Shown here piece by piece: positions 52,241 to 63,846 of a stretch of 64,000 nt of DNA. The position numbers and the translations under genes were made by a program. Position 1 is the stretch's first letter. The number at the start of each line of letters is the position of its first letter. The notes under the pieces are model-generated. The model was not told where the DNA came from. It was given only the letters and a program-made list of their open reading frames with translations, and did not search any database. Source of the stretch: Perkinsus olseni (lineage: Eukaryota; Perkinsozoa; Perkinsida); the NCBI GenBank assembly GCA_013115125.1, contig JABANN010000001.1, forward strand, positions 62,001 through 126,000, read 5' to 3'.

Positions 52241-54332
52241 ATGTACCAAGTAGGTCGCTTTGCAGCGCTGGCTGCCTCGGCATGGCCGCCCCGATCAGAC
52301 GACCCTTCCCAGCCGACTGTTCTGTCTCCCGGCCACTCGTCAGTACCCGCTCCTTCGTCGAGCCAGAGCCAGCAACTGGCCCATCGAGAAGGCTCCGCTG
52401 TGGCTGAGATCTCGAGAGAGGACACGTGGCGACAACGAGTGCCATTTCGAAACCCGATGGAGATGCACGTCCTCGCTGTGCAAAAGTTGGCCAGCGGAGG
52501 GGGTGAGCTGGGCTGCGGCGGCTCCGCTGCTCCGGATTATGCTGTTGTCTCAGCTCCAGCTGCCGAGGCTAGGACTGGGCGAGTGAATCTTTTGGAGGAG
52601 GTTGACTGGGGCCGAGTCCCTCCTACGTGGGAAGGCCTGAAGCCGACCACTTTGAAGATGGCGGAGAATCTCACAGTCCGACAGATAGCCATACTCCTCA
52701 ACGCGTAGGTTGAAGCTGGCTCTCGGCAGAATTAAAGATACTCTCACCTCCAGATATGCCAAAGCAGGAGTTGCCGACCGGCAGGTGTTCTACACCCTCA
52801 CCCAACAGTTTTCCGCCCGCCTCGGCTCCTCTCCGAAATCCGTCTTCGGCGTCCGTCCCCAGGACGTCGGCCTGGTCGCGCATGCGTGCCAGAAGGTCCA
52901 GTTCAAAAACGAGTTCCTCTTTACAAGGCTCAGGAAAGTGGTGGTCCGCATGGTCAAGCAAAACCGGCAGATATCACCGCAGACGCTATCGCTCATCCTC
53001 ACGGGCTTCGTCAAACTCAAATTCATAGGCGATGGTGAACTGCTGCACAGCCTGGGGACCGCGGCTCTGCGAGAGCTCGACCGCTTCACGATTCGGGACT
53101 CGGCCGTCCTGATGATGACCTTCAGTCAAGCATGTCCGCTGGATGACAGAAGTCGGGACGTCTTCAGTCGAGTCTACCGAGCGCGAGACCGGACTGCCGA
53201 GCGGGAGAGCATGGCAGCTGCGGTGCCGATCATGGTCGCTCTGAGCAACCTTACGGTCTGGCATCCGGAGGTCGTCATGGACCTGCTGCAAGAGGACTAC
53301 GGCGTGGTCGATGCCTTCGCTGCTGCAGTGCCGACCTGCGCCATCGTCCATCTGGCAAACGGAATCCAAGCCCTCGCCACGCTCGTGGCTGGCGGCTTCC
53401 TTCCTGCCTCAATCGGCAGCAGAGCGGTCTTCCGAGCGGCCTCCGATCGGTTATGTGAAGACGGCGGAGCGAAGCTGCCTCAGAGTGCTGTTGTGCAGCT
53501 GACCGCTGGCTTTACCAAACTAGGAGGCCTCGGCTGGCAAGACATCTTCAACCGCCTCCTTGTTGATGCTACTGGGCTCGATCTGCCGTCTGCTGTGGCC
53601 GTGCTCCATGGTCTGGCCGGGCAAAACATCCGTGATGTGTCGTGGGTAGAGCGGGAAATTCTCAATCGACTTGACGAGGCTAAATTAAGAGACCCCCAGA
53701 CTGCGTGTATGCTCCTCTACGGCTTGGCCAGGCTGGGAATGCCAGCTGAAGCCGCTCGGACTTGTCGTCTTGTGAACGAGAGAGTTCTCCGGGGGCTGGG
53801 GGTCCAAGGGCTCAGTAACCTAGTGTATGCTGTTGCCTCGGTTTGGCATGCGTGTGGCCTGAGCATCGAGGAGCAGGAGGCCGCTGCTGCCGTCCTTCTG
53901 ATGGGGTTGGAAAGGCTGTCCATCGTTGGTAGCGAGGAGGACCAGCGACGGTTCTCGATGGAGATAGCCGGCCAGCTCCGAGTCGTTGCCCAGCTATCGA
54001 TGGCCTCACTGGCCGAGGGTATTAGCATGGACTTGCTGCTATGGACAGGTACGCACAGGGAGGTTTGCAGCGTATTTGCCGTCTATCATGAGACGTCCTA
54101 TTCAGGTCGCCTCATCCACTGGTCAGCCTGTCAGAAGCCGAGCGCCGTGAAGTCAAGTCTCCTTCACAAGGAAGTCGCCGACACCATCCGACTCGTCGTC
54201 CTCGACTACTGTCAAGTCGCCGAAGAGGTCCCCGTCACGCCCTACTGGATCGATATTCTCCTCACCTCGTATCATGCTGACATGCTGCCCGATCACGCTC
54301 GACCTTCCTCTGTGTTTCCGAATGTTTTGTGA
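52241..54332 (+). CDS. Helical-repeat (HPR/RAP-type) organellar RNA-binding protein
   Basis: Two exons, split by a 48-nt intron at about 52706-52753, give about 680 residues. After a Ser/Pro-rich head comes RVPPTWEGLKPTTLKMAENL. A series of paired helices of about 37 residues follows: SLILTGFVKLKFIGDGELLH, VVQLTAGFTKLGGLGWQDIF, AVAVLHGLAGQNIRDVSWVE and ACMLLYGLARLGMPAEAART. This pattern matches the helical repeats of organellar RNA-binding proteins expanded in apicomplexans and dinoflagellates, which stabilise or process mitochondrial or plastid transcripts. LHKEVADTIRLVVLDYCQV near the end may lead into a RAP-like tail, but no full RAP domain was seen. A 57-nt GT-AG segment near 54047-54105 is in frame and could be spliced or kept. 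Confidence 0.65.
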
Positions 54333-54408
54333 CGTTTCTGAACCCGCGGTGATTTGCTTTGGTACAACGTAGGCTGCTTCTGAGGCATCGCAGGTTGGGG
54401 AGACTGTA

Positions 54409-55805
54409 ATGGCAACCACCGCAGAGTCGACGGCCTCGTCTGGGGGCCCTCCGATCGACACCTTCGCCGGCCCCGCCTTCGGCTTCCTTGCCAACGACCA
54501 CGAGTCGCCGGTCCGAGCCTTCTGTCCGGGCCGGGACAAGACGTGCGTTCATGCCCCGACATGCGTGTCGTGGACCCCAGTAGCTTTTAGGACCTCCTTC
54601 GCTGAGTTCCCAACGGCTGCATCCGCCATCACCGCCATGCGAGAAGGCCTCGACCCTGCTGTGTGGAAGAAGTATCGACTGAAAATCGTCACTACTGTAC
54701 TTCGAGATAAATTCATAAGGCAAGTCTGCTAGTTCTCCCGCATCGCACCAGGTGTCCTCAGGCATCCCGAGCTAGCTGATGAGTTGGTGGCCACGGGTAA
54801 AAGGAGCCTGTTGTTCGACTGTAGCCCGGAGGATTCCGAGGCTCTCGAGGCCCAGGGCTTTCCTTCCGACGAGGGCGTCTTCTGGGGCTGCAGCAGGGAT
54901 ACTGGCTCCCTCAAAGGGTAACCCCGGCCGGTGCGTGACGGCTGTCGAATGCCTTTTGTCCAGTCAGAATCAGTTCGGGCGTATCCTCTCAACCATTCGG
55001 ACCGACATTCAAGACTCAGAGGACGTAGCCCGGCAGCTGTGGCTCCACGCTGTCATGAACGTGGTGAAGCAAGGTGAGTTCAGTAGAGGCCGTATTATCT
55101 GCGGTATCCGCTCTGTAGATACGGCATCGCCCATCCGAGTCACTGAAGTGAAGGAGGGCCGTTCTGTTGCCACCCACAGGGTCGCCAACGCCGTGTGCGT
55201 TATGGGGAAGGTGGAATCGTGCGATGTGAGAGGACTCGCCTATCGCTCATCACCCACTGCCCTTGTGCCAGGTCGTTGCCTTGCACCCATCTACATCGAG
55301 GCATCACGCCATGCTAGTCTATGCCGCAGGGGTTAGGAACCCGACTGACTCGAAGTGGAGGGAGAACACTCTCGACCAAGTACGACGGAGCGCCCTGTCG
55401 GCTACTACCTCATCAGCGCCCGCAGGTCTACGCGCTTGACCTGCACTCGAAGTTCGGCACCTTTGTCGGCGAGAAGGGGGATGTGAAGATGGAGCCCTTC
55501 CTCCCCCAAGTGCTGGGCAAACGAGATCAACTCCGCCTCGGAGCCAGCACCCGACACTATGAAATCAAAGTGGACCACGGGTAAGCATTCACGGGCAGCA
55601 CATGCTTTAACCTCGGAATCGCGAAACACTACAAGATTCGGTGCGAACAGTGGTTCCTCGCAGGGCGGCCTTGGCTGAGCTGAAAAAGATGGAATACAAG
55701 TTGGACAAAGAAATTAGGGATATGGGAGGAAAGATCGACAACCCGTTAAAAGAAGCGGAGGAAGAGCGATCCAAGTCGAGTAAGGCCGTCGTTGGGCTCG
55801 CTGCC
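54409..55805 (+). CDS. NADAR domain fused to FHA domain
   Basis: The exon chain links two domains in one frame. The NADAR part (YbiA/RibX-like, linked to ADP-ribose chemistry) shows EFPTAASAITAMREGLDPAV, LRHPELADELVATGKRSLLF and VFWGCSRDTGSLKGQNQFGR followed by ILSTIR. The FHA part (phosphothreonine reader) shows VTEVKEGRSVATHRVANAV, MGKVESCDVVALHPSTSRHH and YALDLHSKFGTFVGEKGD, then KRDQLRLGASTRHYEI. The joins 54917/54964, 55073/55119, 55225/55272, 55331/55426 and 55580/55664 are GT-AG and in phase. The usual NADAR Glu-His pair is replaced by Ala-Ser (TAASA). The join near 54720 is unresolved because the frame carries an in-frame TAG that must be spliced out. A coiled coil (LKKMEYKLDKEIRDM) follows; the C-terminus is uncertain. 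Confidence 0.65.
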
Positions 55806-55908
55806 GGTCACCTTTTATCAATATCATCTTCTAGTACTTATTTTTCATGTATTATCCATCGTTTTTTCGTATCCCAGTACTGTATAGTACACTATGCTCT
55901 ATTCATTA

Positions 55909-56536
55909 ATGGATAGTAGACAACCACCCACAGGCACGGTGTACATGGGCAACCTCTCCTACACAACTACCAAGGAGAGCATCGAGAAGTTCTTCAAAGA
56001 AGAGGATCTTAAAGTCTGTGGAGTGCGGTTGCCGGGAGGTATCGTCTCTGTCGACTCGCTGCTGCTGTTAGAGTGCTCATCAGGTGAGGACAAAGTGGCT
56101 TCCCGAGGATTCGCCTTCGTCGAGTTTTCTAGAGAGGCGGACATGAGGAACGCTATTGCCTTGCTCGATGGCGCCACTCTCGATACCCGGAAGGTAAACC
56201 CTGTCGACGATTGTTCCCTTTGATGCCGCCTCGCTGTAGATCAGACTGAAAGTAGCAGAAGAACGGCAGCAGAGGCCACGTGATGAGAATAGACGAGATG
56301 ACCGCTCGCCTCGGCGGCGGGGGCCTAGCTTCGATGAGAGGAGCCGCCGTCGGCGGTATAGTCGGAGTCGCAGCCGTGACAGGCGCCGGAGGAGATCCGC
56401 CAGCAGAAGCACGGACCGTAGAGGGCGAAGGAGGAGCTCTAGTGGCAGCGGGAGGCGCAGAGATAGCAGAAGTCGTGACGAAGAGAGTCGGCGGAGTCCG
56501 AGACGCTCATCCCACCGTGATAGCCGCCGTGAGTAG
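55909..56536 (+). CDS. RRM protein with RS tail, 3 exons
   Basis: Exons 55909-56038, 56084-56193 and 56240-56536 close in phase and give 178 residues. The RRM has RNP2 VYMGNL and RNP1 RGFAFVEF, and its pattern (KESIEKFFKEEDLKVCGVRL, then TLDTRKIRLKVAEE) is close to the RRM of eIF4B/eIF4H. The tail is a long Arg/Ser-rich region (RRRRYSRSRSRDRRRRSAS) typical of SR splicing proteins. It is either an SR-type splicing factor or a 4H-like factor. An in-frame ATG at 55894 would add five residues. A splice from the upstream NADAR-FHA gene (GT near 55806 to AG at about 55933) would also be in phase. Confidence 0.8.
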
Positions 56537-57160
56537 TTTCACCGTTTGCGTCATTTCTGAGTTATGTTAATGAGGCGGGGGCAACGCGAACGCTTCGTAA
56601 CGCCGGTCTCGAGAGATTTCTCTAGCAAACGTGTTAAGCTTACTACGGCCTGTCCCGTCCCGAAAGTGTTCTAGACCTTAGCGTGATTACACCCGGCGTG
56701 ATCATCTCCCGTGTGCACGGATCCGGTGAATCAGACAGCTATACAACCAGCAGGTCCCCCAAGCATGGCCGGGAACTGTTGAACTCGATCTTGACACACC
56801 AAATAATGATTTGAGCAGTGATGTTGCTCGCACACACCATCTGCGAGCAACATCACTGCTCAAATCATTATTTGGTTTATGAGGAAAATTGTGACCCACG
56901 ATCCGAAGAGCACCCGCCCCAGGCAAATCGTCTACCACTCCGTTCTCTTCAGCGCGAAGATGCACCCGTAGCCGAGTCCGCGCCGGCCGAGACGTGACAG
57001 TCACGGCCGAGACTAACAAGCCAACCAAAGATCCCGAGTGAGGAAACGTTTGTCATAAGTTAGGTATCTTGATCTTCAGTGTTTTTCTTAGTGATTGGGG
57101 CTTCAACGAACCGCATATGCTCCTAAGAAGGGCCCCACTGATGATACCGTCACCTCCTCC
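56537..57160. other. Intergenic region carrying a perfect hairpin
   Basis: No gene was found in these 624 nt between convergent genes. The notable content is the long inverted repeat at 56798-56876, listed separately. Confidence 0.5.
56798..56876. repeat. Perfect inverted repeat, 35-bp arms, 9-nt loop
   Basis: The arm 56798-56832 starts ACCAAATAATGATTTG and ends GTTGCTCGCA. The arm 56842-56876 is its exact reverse complement. The loop is CACACCATC. There is no mismatch over 35 pairs. It could be the precursor of a small RNA, a miniature foldback element, a cruciform or an assembly chimera. Confidence 0.93.
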
Positions 57161-58728
57161 TCATCCTACCCGTGTTGCCCAGTTCTTTTTCTCTCCCTTC
57201 CCCAGAGAATCTCCAATAACTTTCTGCATCTCCAAGTTACCAGCCGTTGCGCATTCCACAGCGAAAACAGCTCCCTCTCGGAGTAGTGGTACCTAACGGT
57301 AGGTCCGAAGTCATCGTTCAACTCGAAGCCGAGCATCCAGAGCACGAGAGGGCCACTGATGGCTCACCCGGGGATCCACAATGCAGTGGGAGAGGAGGGT
57401 CGGAATGAGGCGTTCATCACAGTTGATGAGGTAGTCCTGAGCTGCTGGTGAGTTGGCCAGGCAGTTGGCTATGAGGCGGAGGATGGTGGCAGCCGGTATA
57501 TGATCGCAGATGAACTTGAATGCTTCGCTTCTTGAGGACTTGTAGACGTCATCGGGCCGGACTGTGTCTGGCAGCGTCATGTCGTCCTCTCCCAGTAGTT
57601 GCGGGAACCTCACGAAGTGCACACCGCGAAGGATACCGAGGGAAAAGAAGATCCCCGCCGTCTCCAGTGGAGATATCCTATCCCGGTCACGATGCTCGCT
57701 GAGGGCGAGGTGATTGGCCAGGGCGAGCAAGTCGGTCATAACCTGGGCATAGACCTCGGCCGGCCCTTGGGGATCATCGAAGACCTCATAGTAAGCATCA
57801 GCCAGAGGCCCAAGCTCTTCCCTATGGTCCTGCACCATGGCGTTGAGACCTTGTTGGGGGAGATGGCAGACCGCTTCGAAGTAGGCGTAGGCCATCACCA
57901 ACAACGTCGCCACGCAGTCAGCGACCTTCTCGTAGTTTTCCCGATTCACTACTTGCTCCAGTATGTGCAGCAGGAAAGATATCACCGTGGCTTGGCTAGG
58001 CATCGACCTCACATTCACCGGTCCCTCCGCTGAGCCTTGGAAGGTGTCAGTATCAGCATAAGCTCGCATTATGAAGTCCTGTAGGTCCTCAGGCGTCAGC
58101 CTGATCCAAGACTTCACAATATCAGACAGCCTGTCCTGCAGGGTCTCGGTGAGCAGCATGACCGCGAAGTGACTGACATCAACCTCCTCGCCCGGAGCGG
58201 CACCCGAGTTGCCGATGTCATTAGCCAGCGTCAGGTAGAGCAACACGGGAAGACCATCGGGGTAGCACTTCCACAGGTGTCCGAAGTTCAGCAGGAACAG
58301 CCACGCCCGGTCACCTCTCGTGCCGGTACTTGACAGCAGCCAGTACCTGCGGTCCGCCAACTACTACGACAGACCAACACCCATGCGAAGGAAACTCACA
58401 ACTTTTCCGGGCTCCCTCCCAGTTCCTCATAGAGCATCTCCCCGCACTTCTCATTGCCAGTGATGAGCGCCCTCAGAAGCGACACTCTAGCCTTAGTCGG
58501 GGCCTTCACGCACTCCCCTATAACGTCCTCTTCTATGCACAGCCGCCTGACGTTCTCAGCCTCTGGTCTGCTGCACAGATTACAAACAAGCTTGCACGCA
58601 GCCTCCTCACCAGCGACACACGCCGTGACGACCTCAGTGAGAGTATCGCGGTCCTTCAGGAGAGAATCCAACAAAGCTGGATCTGCCTTGCTTCTTTCAA
58701 ACAGTGGTTGTATCTTGTTCTCAGTCAT
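57161..58728 (-). CDS. ATXN10: Ataxin-10-like protein, 3 exons
   Basis: Exons 58728-58400, 58346-57368 and 57292-57161 close in phase and give 479 residues, the usual ataxin-10 length (about 475). The protein is all-helical armadillo-like, starting MTENKIQPLFERSKADPALL. The C-terminal block ILRLIANCLANSPAAQDYLI, then RLIPTLLSHCIVDPRVPLLR and EGAVFAVECATAGNLEMQK, matches the Atx10 homology domain (LIGNLCYKNKxNQD, LILNNCNLDD, EWxIYAIRNL). Ataxin-10 acts in cytokinesis and cilia in other eukaryotes; its biochemical role is not settled. The identification rests on that C-terminal block. Confidence 0.65.
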
Positions 58729-58804
58729 TCACACATACTCTACCGTCAGAAGAATCGGTCACCCTTTAGCCACTACAACTCAGGACTTGCTATGATCAGA
58801 AACG

Positions 58805-61800
58805 TCAACTTCCAATAGTAAACAGCTGCCGGAGGTCCTCGCTGGTGTTGCGCAGGGGAATGCGCGGTCTCCTGTGTCGCCGTACTTCCCTGAGGAGAAG
58901 AAGTAGAGAGAGCGGCAGACAACAGCGAGAGGGCTCACCGAATGACCTCCTCCCGCACGTCCAAGGGCAGCTTGGGGCTGCTCATGACCAAGTCGAAGTC
59001 TTGCATTCCCAACTTGATAAGTGCGAGCCGCAAGAGGCCGTTTCGCTCTCCATCGACATCGAGGCTATCTAGGATGTAGCCCAGCACCTCGCTGACCGTC
59101 GAGTCCGAGTCCGGAGACAGCTCCGGCGTGTCTGCAATGGCAGCGCAGAGGTCTACCAGACTGTTGCACACTGCCAGCTGAAGACGGGCGTGGACGGAGT
59201 GTTCGGGGTGGTGGGCGTACTGATCGACCTGACATCGGGGCATGACTGAAAGAATGCGACTGCGGATGCCGACGATCATCGGCAAATATAGTCTACGCGC
59301 TGATGCTAATGCCCATCATCGCCAATTCGTCAATAGCCGACCGAGTCGTCCCAACCGTCTCTGTGTTCCCCGACGATCGTACGGACACTCAGGGGAAGTG
59401 GGCGTCAACTTACTCTTCTGATGGCCGGCCAGAGGTCTGCCCAAATCCTGTTGCTCATGAATACAGCTAACTCCGTTGAGGTGAGCAACACATTTGACAG
59501 GAGAGCTAGGCACGCCAGCAGACAGTGGGGCCTGAACACCATCAAAAATGCCAGACGCCCTGGGAAGAGGGACGGCGACGGCCTACTTCGACCTGGGCTG
59601 CATCGCTGCGGCTTTCAAACTGGACCAACAGTCCGCAAGTGCTGCCGGTCGGGCAGGCTCGGGGATCAAGGGGAGGGCTCGCGAAACGCACCACAAGGCA
59701 GGCGTGAGTAAACTAGAGTCTGCCGCGGTGAGCACCGGCGTGACCTGTGAGTGGTGCTTGCGACGGCTAAGGCCGGGTTGTGGATCCCTTACTCTCTCGA
59801 GGGACACCTTAGCCATCCATTCGCTCGGAGTCAGCGGCCGGCGTAGCTCCTCATCACTCAAGGCCGTGGCACCAATAGCGTCACCGCGTGTCCTGGGCTG
59901 CCAAACCGCAGCAGTAGGGTCATTAGACAGTGACGCGAACAGAGCCTAATATAGGAATGAAGGGAGCGGGTCAGACTTCTTTCAGAGCTGACCTCCAGTG
60001 GTGGTAGGGCCTCGGACGGTGACGGCTCGACAGTACGGTGGTTGTGAAGGGTGGGGTACTGAGCCTTGAATATGACCCAGAGGACTGCAGAGAGGCACTG
60101 AAGGACCTGCACAAACGAGGTTGACCGAATATCACCGCCTTCTATCGGGTGGCAAAAGCTCTCCCGATCCTTCTACAATTTCACGGTGAACTTGCCCTCA
60201 CCCATACCATAAATCCCAATCTTCTCAAAAACACTGCCTCTACTTACTTCTCACTCATCCCTAATTACCGCACCATTCCCCCCTACAGTCAGTAGACACT
60301 ATCCACCGCATTGATCGCTGTATCGAGCCGAAGAGCGCATGCCTCGCGTGACCGACCCTTACCCATGTCTCATCCTTAGTATTCACTTTAATGAGCTCCT
60401 TGACTATATCGGACAACCAGAAACTCATTTCCTCCGGGGAATCTGAGGGCACTGAGTGGCCACAGCGACAGGCCGTTGGATGCCATGACCGACCTGCAGA
60501 GTATCTTGACAAGGCTAGCACCAGCGGGGCGGCCGCGGAAGGGTTGGCGGAATGACGGAGAACGAACCTAGGAAGGACCGAGTCATTGCCCTGGGCAGCA
60601 GTGGGGCCCCTACACGACTTGGTCCACGATTCTGTCAGCATTTTCGTATATCAGTTCACCGACTGACGATACACCTGACAAGAAAGAGGATTTCCCAACT
60701 ATCGTACGACACGCAACTTTAAGCGATGAAGACCCGACATGGCGCGAGGTGCCCGTCGCCCTCACGCAACGGCAAGAGAGCTTTTGGGGGATCATAGCGT
60801 AATTGGCAGTATTCGACACATACCTGTCTTAGAGGCAAGAGATGACATCGCCAAGCTAGCTGCCGACCTCAAGTACGGGAACTCGCAACCGAGGCACGCC
60901 AGAAGAGGTTTGCATAATAGCCGTGTGAGGATGGGCGCTGAGAAGAGCAGATGGGAGACATTGCCGGTGCTGGACAGACCCACTCAGAGCCTCAGCTGCC
61001 ATAGAAGCCTTGGAGACGGCCCTTAACATCATGTAGATCTCGACTCTGTCATCTGAGCATCCCAAGAGGTTTCTACCAACCGCCACGTACCACAACTCAC
61101 CCAAATCGTCTACGTCCCACCCCTCAGTGTCCTCCTCAACTCGACTGATCAGCAACTCGACGAGGCTGGCTGAATGCCAGTAGTCCTCGGGCAACAGAGA
61201 AAGCCACAGGTAAAAGCCGCAGGCAGAAACCCGCTTCGAGTCAGCGATGGCACTTGACGGAGTCAGATCTGACACGAAGAGGTCCCCACGAGACGCTGTG
61301 TGAAGGTCACTACCCCCAGCGTCCACGATACGAGCGCACGTGCGCTCAAGCACTGGTAAGACCGAACCCAGCCAAATGCTTCCTAGGCTCTGGTCCGTTA
61401 TACGATCAACCTAAAGGACGGGCAACCATGGATGGTGATAAAGCGATCAACCCAGCTATGACCTCAGCCCACAGAGACGGTATCGACTGCTGCGTCGGCA
61501 TCGGGGATCCCGACTCTCCTGGATGCAACGGCTGGCGTTCCGAGAGCACCTGACGGCTCTCGACATGCGGGCGCGCGAAAGATACGAAACTTTACGTCTT
61601 TCAGATTGCCAGCCTGGGGCTTCACCACGGTTAGGAGATGCTGCCATACCTCCCGTTCGTCCAGAGATGACCGGGCTACCATCACCTGACACTCTCCAGT
61701 CTTCCCGCTGCGCCGAGAAATGAAGACGGTCGCGTCCAACCCGTAACATCGAGGAACGGCTCAACGTGATCACGGCCACGATCCAAGTCTTTCATTCGCC

Positions 61801-63846
61801 GGGAGATTTCAAAGTAGATTCCGCATTGTGTAAATCTAGATTTGGCTTCGAGTGGGTTCAATGATCCCGCTATTGACAAACGGCAGCCTCCGCTACTACA
61901 TATCCCTCCAGAACGTTCCATTGGCCCCGGTCGATGCTACGGCACGCCCTGCTGGTCGCCAGACGATCAACCTCCTCCCTGTAACGATTGGACTCCGCCA
62001 TCTGACAGCCGGAGAGAGATCAGATGCGAAAACTATGCAGAAAATGGTGCTCTGTTTACCGGCAGGAACGCAGTGAACCCCCATTCTCTCGATGAGAGTC
62101 AGCAACAGAGGCTTCACAAGGGCGAGTCGGGCAGGCAATGAATTCGCAGTCGGAGCGGCGGAGCGGCAGTCTCGAGTGAACACCATCGATAGTGAATCAG
62201 ATATCCTAACTGCTAGTGGGGCGAGCTCAGTGCATCAATTCCAGAGCTCGCGTGGAGATGTTTTCCTGCCGTCCAATTCACCAGAATATTCCCCTTTTCC
62301 GCTATGACTACCTCCCGAGCCAAGCTCTCCTCCTCCACTGCCGATGTTACTATGATGTCCAAGGCCTCGGGGATCTGCCCCCAACTCCTCGGCATGCTTG
62401 CTAATGCCTTCAGCAACAACCGAGATGCCGGTATGGCAGGCAGCGGCGTCGAGGTCCCTGCCAGCCGGATTGAAAATGGGGGGATTACTCAGCCGCTGTA
62501 GTACCAAATCTTCCGATCATCTTATCAAAGGCTACAGCTGTACCCGTGACGCTGGGTGGAGGAGGCGCCCCTTCGGGTACATCAGGATTCACACAGAAAG
62601 GCAGCCACCTTCCCCAGCAAACCAAGGCTGCTGATAGCACCGCGCGGGAAGCATGGGGGTCCATCACCACCTAAATGAGGATTACCACTGCCACATCTCA
62701 CTAAGTAATCAAGAAGATACATGCTAGATGCGCCAAGCCGGGACTATTACGTTGGTCGAGATTGTGCTGACAACTCCAGGATACCACTGCCCGAGGTCCT
62801 CCCCCTCCCTAGCCAGCTCGTCCCCCATGCTGCCTATGGCCTCGAAGCACATCACCTGAGAGAACATCATCCCTATGGGAATGAGGTGACCTTCCCTCCC
62901 ACTACTACCTGACCTTCCCTGTCACCTTCCAGTCGTAGCGGGTTGAGAAGCAAGTGGAGCGTGTATCCGACATGATACACGTTACGAGAAGACGTCGGCG
63001 AGTATCTCCGGTATCTGAGCACCGAGTACTGTGGACTCCCACGGTGGCGCTGCTACTACTTGACGAGAGCGTGGGCCAGCTTAGTGAGGGCTCTGGCCAA
63101 TTCCTCCGGCATGGACTTATCAGTGCTATGATAATCTGCTACTGGGAAGAGGATGGCTGTGGTAACCGTCGGGAACAGCGACTGCAGCCTTCGTTCGGGT
63201 AACGCGGGCTCCTCTAAACAGAACATGAGATGCCACGAAGAGAGTCTTCGGCAACCATTCGACATCGCGAACCAATACAGCGGCTGCATTGCGCGTGAAT
63301 TATCTGGCTGCTTTTACGTCGAGAATATGATCGGCCTAGTAGGGGCATAAACCATTACAAATATTCGCCCACTAGTGTCCTCCAAACACGAAGGAAACTC
63401 ATGAGTTTCATGGCCCGCCCGAGAGAGAACCTTCCGGAGGCCTCATCACGTGAGCGGCGACGGGAAGCAGAGCCATCGATTCTCACCTGCCGGGTCGAGT
63501 CTGCTTAGAAGATACGCCAGGGCTTCAACCAAAGATACGGTGGAATCCTCAGGTAGAGTCTTGTACGATTGTCTTAGTATAGCAACAAGAGGCACGTAGG
63601 CGAGCTCAAAGGAGTAGTGGACGGCCCTCTGGTCGAAGGAGCGAAGTATCTGCCACTGAGGGCCTTCATAACCACCCTCCCTTTCCTGTGTATTACCCGG
63701 GTGATCTCATCAGCGTTGGGGGCCTGTCGAGGTCCGGTGCTGATAAGTCGGACCACTGCAGGCTGCAGGGCTGCCACTGCCTTCTGGGCTGCTGATGACA
63801 GAGGTCCGGTTGTGGCTGCTGTTCGGGCGGATTCAACGAGTGGCAT
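58805..63846 (-). CDS. Large HEAT/ARM-type protein, possibly TTI1, many exons
   Basis: Minus-strand pieces over 5 kb form one long helical protein. The start is MPLVESARTAATTGPLSSAA with VAALQPAVVRLISTGPRQAP, then after a 44-nt intron WQILRSFDQRAVHYSFELAY, VPLVAILRQSYKTLPEDSTV and SLVEALAYLLSRLDPA. Later pieces include SRVEEDTEGWDVDDLGELWY, LQCLSAVLWVIFKAQYPTL and LAVCNSLVDLCAAIADTPEL. The C-terminus is PLRNTSEDLRQLFTIGS at 58805. Length and the N-terminal pattern resemble TTI1 of the TTT co-chaperone complex, which stabilises PIKK kinases. Tubulin cofactor D or another HEAT protein is possible. Exons between 59.3 and 63.5 kb are not individually fixed. Confidence 0.5.

Noticed and set aside
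52241-52708. A separate 155-residue gene upstream of the helical-repeat gene
   Set aside because: A 48-nt GT-AG intron joins it in phase to the repeat-bearing frame, and the preceding text belongs to the same fold.
54262-54765. A 167-codon minus-strand frame opposite the NADAR region
   Set aside because: It is a shadow; the plus strand carries recognisable NADAR motifs over the same stretch.
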